DNA of 64,000 bases from Daucus carota subsp. sativus (lineage: Eukaryota; Streptophyta; Magnoliopsida; Apiales; Apiaceae), in NCBI RefSeq assembly GCF_001625215.2, contig NC_030383.2, positions 10,862,779 to 10,926,778 on the forward strand. Direction: 5' to 3'. This document shows positions 46,148 through 57,436 of this stretch, in pieces; positions within the stretch are counted from its first letter, which is position 1, and each line of letters begins with the position of its first letter. A model generated the notes under the pieces. It was not told the DNA's origin and ran no database searches. It saw only the letters and a program-made list of their open reading frames with translations. The translations under genes were made by a program, and so were the position numbers.

Positions 46148-47692
46148 CTAGAGTCTAGGCTTTAGCCGGCCCTCATTAGCCATCTTGAAAACGCGTGCCT
46201 GCTCTGTGGCTGCCTTGTTGGAACCAAGTGCTGAGACAAAACGATCTCTCACTTGCTCACTTGTGAAAGGGAACCTCTTGATCACCATTGAGTTCAGCAA
46301 AGCACCAGTTCCTTCTCTGTAGAGCGACCCTATCCCATCAGTACGAGTGTTTGAAAGTGCTTGTTCCAGACTAAGTTGTGATACTGCTGCTGGACTGCCA
46401 TTGCTAGTTAGGCCAAACGCCCCCCCTAAAGTTGCCCCATAATAGCCAAGCATACCCCATATTATTGTTGGATGAGTAAGCCAGTAGCTGCATCATTTAA
46501 AATTAAAAGTCATATTAGTAATGGCATATTTACTACATATGATTATCTTTCCCTAGAAAAACTGTGAACAGCTATAATTTTGACTTACGTCCATGGAAAG
46601 GGTGGTGAATTTGGACTGAATGAAAATGGAGGTGATGAGATTCCAGGAGTAGTCGGAGTGACTGGAAAGATTGGACTGCCTGGAGTACCTGGGTCTATAG
46701 GAGTTGATGGTGGGCTTCCATAAGTTGGTGTTAGAGGGGTGCCTGGGTCTATAGGAGTTGATGGTGGGCTTATTGTAGTGGGTGGGCTTCCATAGGTTGG
46801 TGTTGAAGGGGTGCCGGGGTCTATAGGAGTTGATGGTGGGCTTAGGGTAGTTGGTGGGCTTCCATAAGTTGGTGTTGAAGGGGTGCCTGGGTCTATAGAT
46901 GGACTAGTTGGCGGGCTTCCATAAGTTGGCGGGCTCCCGTATGTTGGAGTTGAGGGCGTGTCTGGGTCTATAGACGGACTAGTTGGCGGGCTTATGGTGC
47001 TGGGTGGGGTTGAAGGGGTGCCTGGGTCTATAGACGGGCTACTTGGCGGGCTAATGGTGGTGGGTGGCGTTAAAGGGGTGCCTGGGTCTATAGACGGACT
47101 AGTTGGCGGGCTTATGATGGTGGGTGGACTGTCTCCAGTTGGAGGTGCAGGGTCATAGTGTCCTCCACTTGGTGGTGTTCCACAGTTACTTGGTGGTGAG
47201 CTTTTGTGGCCATGCGAACCATGAGATGGGGTATGGTGAGAACCTGAAACGACCAATTTAAGTGTTAACCACACAACTTTATATCTACAATGCATGTGTG
47301 TGCAAGTGTATGTTTTGACCAACAAGAAACCTTGTCCTACTGAACAATTGTATTGCAGATTTAGCAACATACAACTAAAAACCATATTGAGTATCAGATG
47401 TAAATATAAGTGCTGAATAACTGAAAACAGTCAACCAATATTTTAGATACATAAGAGTTGTAGACTTCTCAAAATAGCAACAAAATAAAACACTAGATAA
47501 GAAAATAGATACTAGTGATAGCATGCCTTTCGGAGGACTTTCATCTGCATGTGGGTCTCCTGGGGGGTAATAGGTCTTCTGATCTTCGAAACTTGCAGCA
47601 GAGATTACAGGAATGACCAAGCTCTGGGAAAGCAAGCCAATAATCAAGGTGAAACTGAGCACAGAAGCCTGCTGGCTCTTCTCCTTTGCCAT
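46148..47692 (-). CDS. PDF1: PROTODERMAL FACTOR 1-like proline-rich protein, 3 exons, 386 aa
   Basis: Minus-strand exons are 47,692-47,527, 47,243-46,589 and 46,487-46,148, giving 1,161 bp in frame. Residues 1 to about 32 are a signal peptide. The middle is a repeat of SPPTSPSIDPGTPSTPTYG type, built from near-identical DNA units (46,690-47,130). The C-terminal domain (TYWLTHPTIIWGMLGYYGAT, then EQALSNTRTDGIGSLYREGT and FTSEQVRDRFVSAL) is the PDF1 signature. PDF1 is a cell-wall protein of the L1/epidermis. Intron 1 appears to use a GC donor (AAAG|GCATGC), since no GT fits the frame there; introns end in AG. The promoter holds an L1 box. Confidence 0.9.
46690..47130. repeat. Coding minisatellite in PDF1 exon 2
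   Basis: Near-identical blocks around GGGTGCCTGGGTCTATAG recur about eight times with spacings of roughly 60-85 bp, encoding IDPGTPSTP units. Such arrays often vary in copy number between alleles. Confidence 0.8.
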
Positions 47693-47774
47693 AGTGGAGT
47701 ACTTGTTTTCAAGGAAGAAGGTGGAAACGAGAAATGAGAGTGAGACTGTAGTGCTGAGGTGATAATGGGTTTTG

Positions 47775-47780
47775 TATATA
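47775..47780 (-). promoter_or_regulatory. TATA box of PDF1
   Basis: The minus strand reads TATATA in the context CCCTATATACAAAACC, about 83 bp upstream of the PDF1 ATG. Confidence 0.6.
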
Positions 47781-47839
47781 GGGGTGGAGTAAATATTGAC
47801 AGCTGAAGTTCTGTGTGGTTAGTTGAATGTCCTGCAGAC

Positions 47840-47847
47840 TGCATTTA
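47840..47847 (-). promoter_or_regulatory. L1 box (TAAATGCA) in the PDF1 promoter
   Basis: The minus strand carries TAAATGCA, an exact L1 box, about 60 bp upstream of the TATA box. In Arabidopsis this element binds the HD-ZIP IV factors ATML1 and PDF2 and gives L1-layer expression of PDF1. Its presence at the expected place supports epidermal expression here. Confidence 0.8.
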
Positions 47848-47859
47848 AGCTACCTTATA

Positions 47860-49300
47860 TTACTTAAATCATTTTTATAATTACTACAGTACCAAAATGT
47901 GTTATAGGTTAGTGTCTCGATGATGTTTTATTACACTTGAAATCAGTAACAAAAGCCAGGTATGCCTCGTTTATTTGGAAAACAAGTAAAAATTTGAAGC
48001 ATGTATTCTCTTTCTCAAATTGGAACCGATGTTCTCTATTAAGTTCTTTAATGAATCATAGCAATGTAGACCTTCTTGGGCGCTAGGTGAATTTTTTGAT
48101 TTTCCTCTTTAATTGGTAGTGTGGACCACGTAGTATCTAAGAACTCATTCGAACTCAATTAGTTGGTGCATGCGCCATTATTAATGCATACGTTTTCATC
48201 TGCCTCTTGATATTTATGATTCGATGGACATCAACGTTTATTAAAATGTTAGTCGGTATGCAAGATGATCAAAAATGGACTGGCAAAGTTGTGCATGTAA
48301 TTTAGTATGAAGGGACAGCTGGGAGGAGGAGGGAGGCTTAAGAGGTGTAGGGTTGTGTTAACATTTTTATTCTGGTTATAAGTTTTGTGAGATTAATGAG
48401 TGTTGCAGTTTGGCAGAGAAGTAGTTGGAAGTCTTGAAGACTTGCAAGAACGAGTGGAACCAGACATTATATATTTAGTTTGCAGGCAGTAAATGAGATT
48501 ACCAAAACAGCAGTCTATGAGTATCGACGAGAGTTTTGGTTTAAGTCCCTGTAAACCCCAATGTTGACTCCAAATTCTGTAGGTGGTGAGAACCTAGATA
48601 AACTGTTTTGTTTTCCTTGGAAGAATAGTTTTTATTTGGTTTGATGAGGAATGTTTCAATCGGTGATATTGATGCAGGTGCATGGAGTTTGTTATCTTTT
48701 ATTGAATTCAAGCCAATGACTCGACTAGTTTGTTGATAAGTAAACGAGTTTACCCATCTTGATGAAGGATCTGATCTCGATCCAATTTTGGTCCTCTGTG
48801 GATTGTGCAATTGGAAATTTTTTTGGGTACGGGATGGGATCAAGCAAATTTTATAAAAATTCGGAGATTGAAATGGGTTTGAGAATTAGTATCTCCCTCC
48901 GTCATGAAATTCCCCAATTTCATATATAACTAGGATGAAACTGCCATTTTTTATAATAACAAGAATGAAGCAGTTCTCTTTTAGATAATGAAAAAAAGGC
49001 GAAAAAGGATTCCGCATTCTAACTACATCAAAATTTGAGAAAAGGCCCCCCAGCGGCACTTTTACGGTTTGAAATGTCCCAATTGACACCGGACTAAATA
49101 AAGGCCTTTATTGTCATTCTATAACGTGGCTTCAAGTAATGTTCTAACACTTTCCACCCCAAACGCCATATGAAGTTATGTTTAATATTATTTTATAAGC
49201 TAATAACGTTACCCAGACCCGCGTTTCACCATTATGTTTTGAACACAATACAGACGTGATGCTTAATGTTTTGGTGTGTCTTACGGGGTAATATTAATCT
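47860..49300. other. Intergenic, repeat-related sequence
   Basis: The word AGTTTGTTGATAAGTAAACG at about 48,728 recurs at about 50,537. The following ATGAAACTG...ATGAAGCAGTTCT stretch (48,931-48,980) resembles 50,578-50,630, so parts of this region are diverged direct repeats about 1.6-1.8 kb apart. The frame at 48,541-48,843 has no recognisable domain. Confidence 0.4.
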
Positions 49301-49308
49301 ATAAAAAA

Positions 49309-50090
49309 AAGTTGAAATTAATAATTTTAATATTTTAGGGTTCATTTTTGAGTTTTAGAATGATTTATTTATATTTAAAATTAAAATACCCGACGGTTAG
49401 GGTTTAGGATTGAGGGTTTAGGGCCGTTAGGCCCTAATCCCTCGAGCCTAAACCCTAATTAATGCGAGGCTTTAAGGCCGAAAGTCCTAAAGCCGAGAAA
49501 CCGGTTGAATAAATAAATTTACAGTTGTTAACATTTAGGGTTTAGCTTTGGTTTTCGGTTTTAGAATGATTAATTCATACTATAAATTAACTTGGCCGAT
49601 GGTTAGGGTTTAGGATTGAGGGTGTAGGGCCGGTAGGCCCTACTCCCTCGAGCCTAAACCCTAATTAATGCGAGGCTGAAGGGCCGGAGGCCCTGAAACC
49701 GAGAAACCGGCGGAATAAATAAATTTACAATCGTTAACATTTAGGCTTTAGGTTTGGGTTGCAGAATGATTAATTCGTACTGTAAATTAATTGGCCGAAC
49801 GTTAGGGTTTAAGATTAAGGGTGTAGGGCCAGTAGGCCCTACTCCCTCGAGCCTAAACCCTAATTAATGCGAGGCTGAAGGGCCGAAGGCCCTGAAGCCG
49901 AGAATACGACGGAATAAATAAATTTACAATCGTTAACATTTAGGGTTTAAGTTTGGGTTGCAGAATGATTAATTCGTATTATATATACTAAATTAAAAAA
50001 GATTAATCTTAAAAATATAGATTAATAATTTTTAATATTTTAGGGTTCATATTTGGGTTTTAGAATGATTTATTTATCTTGAAATTAAAT
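49309..50090. repeat. Tandem repeat, about 200-bp units with telomere-like hairpins
   Basis: Three units start with the TTAGGGTTTAGG hairpin at 49,397, 49,603 and 49,802 (spacings 206 and 199). Each hairpin is about 62 bp: TTAGGGTTTAGG, GAGGG, AGGGCC on one arm and GGCCCT, CCCTC, CCTAAACCCTAA on the other. A second GC-rich part follows (GAGGCTGAAGGGCCGGAGGC), then AATAAATAAATTTACA. The block is bracketed by two direct copies of a TTTTAGGGTTCAT...TTAGAATGATTTATTTAT segment (49,330 and 50,039). No open frame is present. Confidence 0.85.
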
Positions 50091-50961
50091 TAATTTTAAG
50101 AAAAACATTATTCAAAACGTAACTTTAATATGAGATTAAGAGGGAACACAGACACTAAAGTTGGCTCAAAACGTAACCACAAGTTACGTTTCCAACTTTG
50201 AGTTATATAAAAAAATTAAAAAAATGGCTAAAACGTTACTGTAACTCACATTTTATGTATTGAAATTTGAAAGCCATGATTGAAACGGAAGACGAAGTTG
50301 CGTCTTGCCCTTTTGTATAAGAAAAACATGTAAACGCCAACCGAAATGACGTTTTGATGTGCCATTCAGGGCCAATTTTCATCAACGTGTCATTCTGGAC
50401 CATTCTTTAAGTTAAAGTGACTGTCAAACCCTCACCCTCAAAATTTATAGTTTTGTTCATGATCAGCCATACTGGCGGTAGAATTTAAGAATTAAATAAG
50501 TGGAAATTAAAATTTTAGAAAAAAAATTGGTTAGTCGCTTAGTTTGTTGATAAGTAAATGAGTTTACAGACTAGGGTGAAAATGAAACTGTCTCTTTCTT
50601 TATTTTTTCCACAACATGAATGATGCAGTTCTTTTTTAAAGAAGAAGAATTATTCTTGAGCAATATCAAAGTTTACACTTACTAAAATATCCTCTATTAT
50701 TAGTTTATTATACTTAGCAAAACAAAAACAAAAAATACAGTTATGGTTCATGATAAATTGATGAACAGCCATTGAGGCAGACCTAACTATAATTTTTATG
50801 ATGAAAATATATAGATTATGAGAAATTTTAGTATTAAGAACATCTTCGATGTGATATTGGCTATAATAATATAATAGTCGGGTATATTCGATCTGTAAGA
50901 CATTCTATAAAATTTGATCGAACAATAAGATATTTTACTTTGATGATGTTGATTATATTTT
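50091..50961. other. Intergenic, nothing recognised beyond diverged repeats
   Basis: ACGT-rich words (AAAACGTAAC, AAGTTACGTTT) recur at 50,117-50,240 in both orientations. The direct repeat to 48.7 kb lies at 50,537-50,660. No gene is seen. Confidence 0.35.
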
Positions 50962-51360
50962 AAAAATAGTATGTTATTATCCCTTTTTTCTTTGGTTGAG
51001 ATTTTTTTTTTTTTTTCGCTCTAGGAAATATATACACACACTTTTACAAATAATTTCTTTTTGGATATATTATCCCTTTGTATAATGTATATAATTTTAT
51101 AAATGAACTTATGTTCTTCTTGTTTGTTTTTTTTTTGTTGCAGGATCCTTGGTAGAGATTTTTATGGATTTTTTCTTATCAGACATTTAAGTATTATTAT
51201 CTAAACGTCCGGAGATATCTTGCATGTCTTTCGCGTAGATGATAATCTTTTTTGGATGAATGAAATACCTTGCAGCGGCTATTTTATCTCGAGATACAAC
51301 TCATCTACATACGAGTATGTAGACCCTGACAAAAAAAAATAAAAAAATAGTATGTTATTA
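50962..51360 (+). mobile_element. Retro-inserted sequence (LINE or SINE tail) with 18-bp target-site duplication
   Basis: The word AAAAATAGTATGTTATTA stands exactly at 50,962-50,979 and 51,343-51,360. The 363 bp between end in an A-rich tail (AAAAAAAAATAAAAAA) after ACCCTGAC, as for target-primed insertion on the plus strand. The stretch TGGATGAATGAAATACC near its end resembles plant L1 3' UTRs, but no coding part was copied, so the source family is uncertain. Confidence 0.75.
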
Positions 51361-51439
51361 ATATTCAAGTTGTTATAAATAGAAAGAATTGTTTTAATAT
51401 ATGATAACTTTTTGTTGTCAGGGGTTTTAATATATGATA

Positions 51440-51685
51440 CTCCCTCTGTCCCATTTAGTTGTATACGTTTCTTTTCAAATGCTCGACACGTATTTCAATA
51501 ATCTTATAAAATAGTTCCGTAACCTATTTTTGAGATTTTCTTTTTCTGAATAAAAATATAACATCCAAATTTTAATTCAGAAAAAGAAAATTTGAAAAAT
51601 AAATTACACAACTACATTTTACGGGAGCATTAAAGTCCGTGCCACGTTACCGTCCCCAATGTATACTACTCAGGGGCGGAGGGAG
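51440..51685. mobile_element. Stowaway MITE (Tc1/mariner), 246 bp
   Basis: Terminal inverted repeats are CTCCCTCTGTCCC and GGGGCGGAGGGAG, the classical Stowaway ends. TA stands on both sides (51,438-51,439 and 51,686-51,687). Internal arms AGAAAAAGAAAATTT / AAATTTTC-like pair, as usual for this family. Confidence 0.93.
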
Positions 51686-52641
51686 TAACTGATTATGCGT
51701 TAATCATAATCATATTATCCGACGAGAAGAGCCTAAGCACAAGAGAAAAGCTAAGTCACCTGATTCCTCTTGCTATATATTAATATACTCCCTAACAATA
51801 TGCACAATGAAATTATTAATACTTTTGTCTTCTAAACCCCGCATGTGCACATATACTATTTAAACCCTCTGCCCATTTCAAAAGACTGCAGACAATAACC
51901 ATTACTCCCGTGAAAGTTTCCAATATAAATGTTGTTTTCAGGTTCCATTTTCGTTGATCAAATGATGTCGAATTCATCAATATTGAAAATCAAGTTTGGA
52001 TTTTGAACCCAAATATAAAAATTCATCGAAACAAATCAGTAGATACAACAATGAATATCAAGTTTGAAGTTGGCACCCAAATATATAAGTATAATTCATG
52101 GAAACAAATTAGTAGATCAAGTCATTGTTTTCATCTCCCTAAGAAAGTCACAGAGAAAATGGAATCTTTTCCACCTCCCATGACTGCTGAAAACAATGCA
52201 GTGCACAAATATACCAAGTGCAAACTGTGCGGCAGATGCAGATCTTGTGGGATCCTTTACATATAAAAATAGAGCCCGCTTTGACTAACCAGAAGCTTGT
52301 GCTTTTTTAATACTCCTTGTGCATTATGATAATCTAAGGTGCAGTGCAACAACAACATACCAGTTCATGTTGATGATTGCAAGCTTAGTTTCTTACCTAG
52401 TAACAACACGAAACAGTTGAGACTCCCTCAGCACATGCACTGCATATCACCGACCAACGCCACCAGGGACCGACCTTTGATTCGTTTCGCTAATTTTAAT
52501 GTTTCCAGCCGACTAGATTATCAGATGACAGTGAATCTAGTGTTTATACATTAGGAGTTCTCCTCGTTTCTGCTATAAATATGTCACCAGTTACGATAAC
52601 TGCTTATAACAACCTATTTCTAATCTCGACTTAGACAGATA
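51686..52641. other. Upstream region of the P450 gene
   Basis: A diverged tandem duplication lies at about 51,985-52,117 (ATCAAGTTTG...ACCCAAATATA...GAAACAAATYAGTAGAT, twice). A TATA-like CTATAAATA at about 52,574 lies 68 bp before the P450 ATG. The frame at 52,003-52,266 begins with TTG and has no known domain. Confidence 0.45.
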
Positions 52642-54336
52642 ATGGCAATGAGCATCAATGTCTCCCCTTCATTGGCCTTGTCTGTTCTGGGTCCGCTTTG
52701 CGCTCTCATCATGGTGTTGATTCATAGAGAGAGTATGAGGCGTAGAAGCAAGAAGAAGCTACCACCTGGTGAAATGGGACTTCCTTGGATTGGTGAAACA
52801 ATTGAGTTTTATAAATCACAGCAGAAGAATCGGTTGTATGAGGAATTTGTCCAGCCTCGTGTGGCCAAACATGGGAAAATTTTCAAGACAAGATTGATGG
52901 GATCACCAACTGTGGTTGTCAATGGAGCTGAAGCTAATCGCTTCTTTATGTCTAATGAGTTTAAGCTAGTTATAAGCTCGTGGCCATCTTCATCCGTGCA
53001 ACTCATGGGGAAAAACTCCATTATGGAGAAACAAGGGGAGGCGCACAGGCTCCTACGCGGGGTCATCTCAGCAACTCTTGGCCCAGCAGGGCTAGAGGGT
53101 ATAGTGCCAGAAGTCTGCAAGTCAGTAAAGCTTCACCTGGAGAAGCACTGGCGTAACTCCGAAACAATCAGTCTCTACCGTAGCACCAAAGTGTTGACGT
53201 TTACTATTGTGTTCGAGTGCTTGTTAGGCATTGTGGTGGAGCCTGGAATGTTAGAGATGTTTGAAAGAGTTCTGGAAGGCGTTTTTGCCCCAGCAATCAG
53301 TTTCCCAGGCTCCAAGTTTTCAAGGGCGAAGAATGCACGAATGGAGATACAGAAGATGTTGGTTGATATCGTGAGAAGCAAAAGAGAGGAAATGGAAAGA
53401 AGGCCAGAAAGTGGGCAGGAAGAAGGAATGCTACTTTCACAGTTAGTGGCTGGACTAATAAAAGGTGAGATAAGTGAAGAAGAAGTTGTTGACAATGTGG
53501 TTTTGCTGGTATTTGCTGCTCATGATACCACGTCATTTGCAATTGCAACAACGTTCAAAATGTTGGCTCAACATCCAAATTGTTACTCTATTCTACTTCA
53601 AGGTACATATTCAGCTATATGGCACTTCGATTCATCTCTGTAGCTGTACTACTAGATCTCACACAATGCTAGCAATTTGACTACACTGTAACTCTCTTTA
53701 TATCTTACCAGAACATGTAAATATTATGAGCAACAAAAGCCATGGTGAAACTTTGACACTGGATGACATGAAAAAGATGACGTATACCTGGCAAGTTGCA
53801 CGCGAAAGCATGAGACTTTTCCCTCCAATTTTTGGCTCATTCCGAAAAGCAGTGTCTGATATTGAATATGAAGGATTTACAATTCCGCGAGGATGGAAGG
53901 TGCTATTTCTTGCTTCTCTTCTTACCTTCACCCACAGGAACATAATATTATAAATTTATAACTTTATTAGAGTATATACGATGTCAAATTAACAATACAC
54001 AATAACTAACGAAAGCTCCATTCTCATCGTGCCACGCAGATTCTGTGGACTGCATATGGAACCCATTTTAATCAAGAGTACTTCCCGGAACCCATGGAAT
54101 TTAATCCAAGTAGATTTGATGCGCCTATTCAGCCATATGCATACCTACCTTTTGGTGGAGGACCAAGGTTGTGTGCAGGTCATCAACTGGCAAAAATTAA
54201 CATCCTGATATTTGTTCATTATGTTGTAATGCAATATGACTGGTCACTACTGAACCCCAATGAACCAGTTATTATGGATCCTCTTCCTATACCGTCACAA
54301 GGAATGCCAGTTAAAATATCTCCTAAGCTAAACTAA
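52642..54336 (+). CDS. Cytochrome P450, CYP85 clan (CYP716/CYP728-like), 3 exons, 481 aa
   Basis: Exons 52,642-53,602, 53,712-53,899 and 54,040-54,336 join in frame (1,446 bp) with GT-AG introns. There is an N-terminal membrane anchor (about residues 8-26) and a Pro-rich hinge (LPPGEMGLPWIGE). The I-helix oxygen motif is AAHDTTS (292-298), the K-helix is ESMR (352-355) and the haem loop is FGGGPRLCAG with Cys near 428. The arrangement and sequence resemble CYP716 and CYP728 members, several of which oxidise triterpenes (and CYP725 relatives taxanes), on the ER surface. The substrate here cannot be told. No terpene-synthase or other pathway gene is adjacent. Confidence 0.88.
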
Positions 54337-55618
54337 GTTCCACAAGAAGTAAATGTTGGCGCTCTAACAGGGTTATAAACTTTCAATCTCTACAAGTAAC
54401 CACATGGCATACTGGACAGGGATGTATACCTCCCTTCAACTTTAGGTATTAGTAATCTTGGTAGAAGGAATCTAGTATGCAAACTTTTGTACTCTAACCT
54501 GTGTAACTTACCGGAGCAGATTAACAATGTTACATGTCGAATATTTCTAGTATTTAATATATTCTCCAGTATATAGAAAAATGCCATTCCTTTCAACAAC
54601 TTGACCACACAATTTTTTTCCAATAAAATAGAAACCCCAAGCCCAATTATTCAGGCTTCAATGACAGTACTTAATCCCCGGAAAAAGGTTCTTCTAAAGG
54701 AAATATTGAAACCAATGGTTATAGCAAACTTGTAGACAGCTAATCTTGATTCTTTTTTAGCACCCTACTCGACCAATATCTACAAAGTATACAACAAAGA
54801 ATATCGATAGTATGTATGACTGTATGTACGTACAAGGATACATACAAGTCAAATAAATGATTCAATCCACTAATAATATGTACAATGCTTCCACCTAAAA
54901 GAACTGCATTTTATTTGACTTGAAACAATTATCCAAAAAAAAACTTTAGTTATAGTAAGGGACTTCAGAATCTGTTCTCTGTTAGTTTGACAAACAAAGA
55001 GGTCCAAAGGTATTACTAAACACTTTGGCCTTCATAAAAAACGCAATCACATATCCAATACAGTACTACAATCCACAGGAATGGGTGGATGCCTTCGCCT
55101 CTGGAGCATCCTTTACTGTCATTTTGATCTGAACAACGTATGTCAATTGATCATATACTTCTTATTAGTTATCCTGTTTCCTTTTGCATGATAGAAGACA
55201 TTCTTACCCAGTTGCTAGTGTTATAGTTCGGAACAAATTACCCTCCAGAAATAGGGGGTATTTTAACACATACCTGAGGCTGCTAATGCTTTCATTTTAA
55301 TAGATGAACACGTATAACAATAAAAGATTATGAATATCACTTTATATATTTTAAAATACAGATACCAACTGTAGCGATTATCTTGGACTACTTATGTAAC
55401 ATTGAAGGTCATTCCTATCAAAGTACAGAAGCTCACTTCTCCTATTTTCTCTACTCTGCACATGTTCCTTTTCTAAATGGACCAAACACTACTTAATCCT
55501 GTTTACTGCTCCATATTATGAAAATGTATCATGACAACTAATATATATTGATTTAAAAAAGACACGACTGTTCATAGATACAAGAAATATTAATCTCACT
55601 CCTTGTCCACAAAATTTC
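54337..55618. other. Intergenic between convergent P450 and PGPP1 genes
   Basis: It contains 3' flanks of both genes. No further coding pattern or clear repeat is seen. Confidence 0.4.
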
Positions 55619-57436
55619 TTACAGAGGTGAATGATCTATCACACATTCTGACGAATCTGGAAGTAGCCAATGACTGGTCGGATGGAACCCTTTCTTAGAC
55701 CATCTTTTGACGAGGCTTACTTCCAATTTTCTTACCTGGAGATATTAGTAATATGAAATTAGAAACAATAAGAAGATCCACCAGAAAAGAGAACTAATCA
55801 ACAAAAATAATGAAGGCGTTCCACATTTCAGCGAGATATTATCATATGTTACTACATTGAAGAATTGAAATGTAAGAATTTTTATATTTCTGTGACAAAA
55901 TATAACTTTGTGCAGATACTTGCTACATAAATAATTCCTCGCTGACAATGTAAAGTTCCATTTTCCAGGAATAGATTAAAGAAGAAGATCGAACTGACCT
56001 GGTTAACTATTAAAGGCTCCTCATCGAGACTTAGTGGATTCGTTAAAATAGTTAGAAAACCATTCCGGTTGCCATATGCAATGTCTGTGAAGGGTCGATC
56101 ACCCACCTGCAACATAAATTATGATTTTATTTACTCGATTCAAAATCATAGCAAATATATGATAAATTTATTGTCTTGACAGATTCTTATTAACCATTAT
56201 TAGTCTTGAGGAGTCGCATCCAAAATGTTGTTCAATTTCTTCAGCTGATCCGGCTGGTTTCTTTATCTCTATATTTGGCAAAACAAGAACAAGATGTTAG
56301 ACACCCAAAAGTAGCCAAAATCATCTGGTTAGGAAATCAAGTTTTCCGATGCCTTAAAATGACATCCAAGCCAAATTGTATCACTTAATTTATCCAATCA
56401 ATCCACAAAACTACAGACACAATACACTAACTAATAAAGCTTCTAAACTTTAACTAAGAAAGAACACTCACGGTGCCTGATGACTTTAATTCCAATCTTG
56501 AACTCCAGGGCTCTTGCTATCCTACCATCACGATCATACTCTTGGAGTCCTGTTTTATCAGATGAAGACATTTGTAAAGTCACCGAAAAAACTAACAAGA
56601 AAATACAACTATTTACATGAATATATATAATCATGGAATCATGTTCCACTAAGAACAACAATTTCCCCTACAAACTATGCAAGCCATCTAAAAATGCACC
56701 AACACATTAGTACAAATGCCCATTCAGACATCCACAGTACTAAAAAAGTTATCCAAGTCACGACAGTTTGTTGGCAAAATTAGTTTGTATATACAAGTAT
56801 AATAAGAAATTTACCAGCAGAATTGCTGAAGACTGCGATGTTGGTGCCAAAAACAGATTTGCATTCTTCAACAGAAATCCGAAGAGGCCTCCAAATAGTG
56901 AAAGAATAAGGAACAGTCAAAGTATTATCTTTATCAAAGACAACACCTTGAAACCCTTTTCTTTTCAATTCAACCCAATCAATGTACCTTATATCTGGCA
57001 CAGCAATATGAGGCACTACTAAATGTCTATCCTTTGCAATAATTCCGAAAGCCCCTGAAATCCCTTCTAAGTTAACACTCTGCCCAACCACAGCTCTCAA
57101 TTTCTCCCACCAACTGTTTGTTGAAATTACATTGCTTTCTGGGTCATCATTCTTTTGGGGTTTCTTAGAAAAGATTGGATTTTGATGACATGGGTCGTCA
57201 TAATTATGGTTTTCTTGATGATCTTTGCTGCAAGTAGTGGTGATTGCAGCACAAGGGGAGATGAAATTGTGGTGTTTTCTTGATTTGAAATGGAGATTGA
57301 GGGGTTGAGAAGAGATGAATTTGGGGAGATGGGGAGGGAGATGAAGATGATATTTAGGAATTGGGATTGGATAATAGTAGCAGCAGATAGTTTTAGTTTG
57401 GTGTGAAGCAACCGAGGTGGCTGACTCCATTTCCAA
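55619..57436 (-). CDS. PGPP1: Plastid phosphatidylglycerophosphate phosphatase (HAD family, GEP4/PGPP1-like), 5 exons, 332 aa
   Basis: Minus-strand exons are 57,436-56,815, 56,549-56,472, 56,268-56,195, 56,106-55,999 and 55,735-55,619, in all 999 bp in frame. The N-terminal about 80 residues are Ser/His/Pro-rich without acidic clusters, as in a chloroplast transit peptide. HAD motif I is FDKDNTLT (D168, D170), motif II is FSNS near 204, a KKPAG Lys stands in motif III and VGDRPFTD (259-266) is motif IV. The family removes phosphate from phosphatidylglycerol phosphate to make phosphatidylglycerol, needed for thylakoids. The exon 3 acceptor is the least certain junction. Confidence 0.88.

Noticed and set aside
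46958..47158. Plus-strand Gly-rich frame (GSIDGLVGGLMV repeats)
   Set aside because: It is the antisense of the PDF1 proline-rich repeat.
49309..50090. Interstitial telomere array
   Set aside because: TTTAGGG words are only parts of a 200-bp unit and are not tandem heptamers.
52003..52266. Small Cys-rich protein gene (CKLCGRCRSCG end)
   Set aside because: The frame starts with TTG, spans a tandem duplication and has no signal peptide or known pattern.
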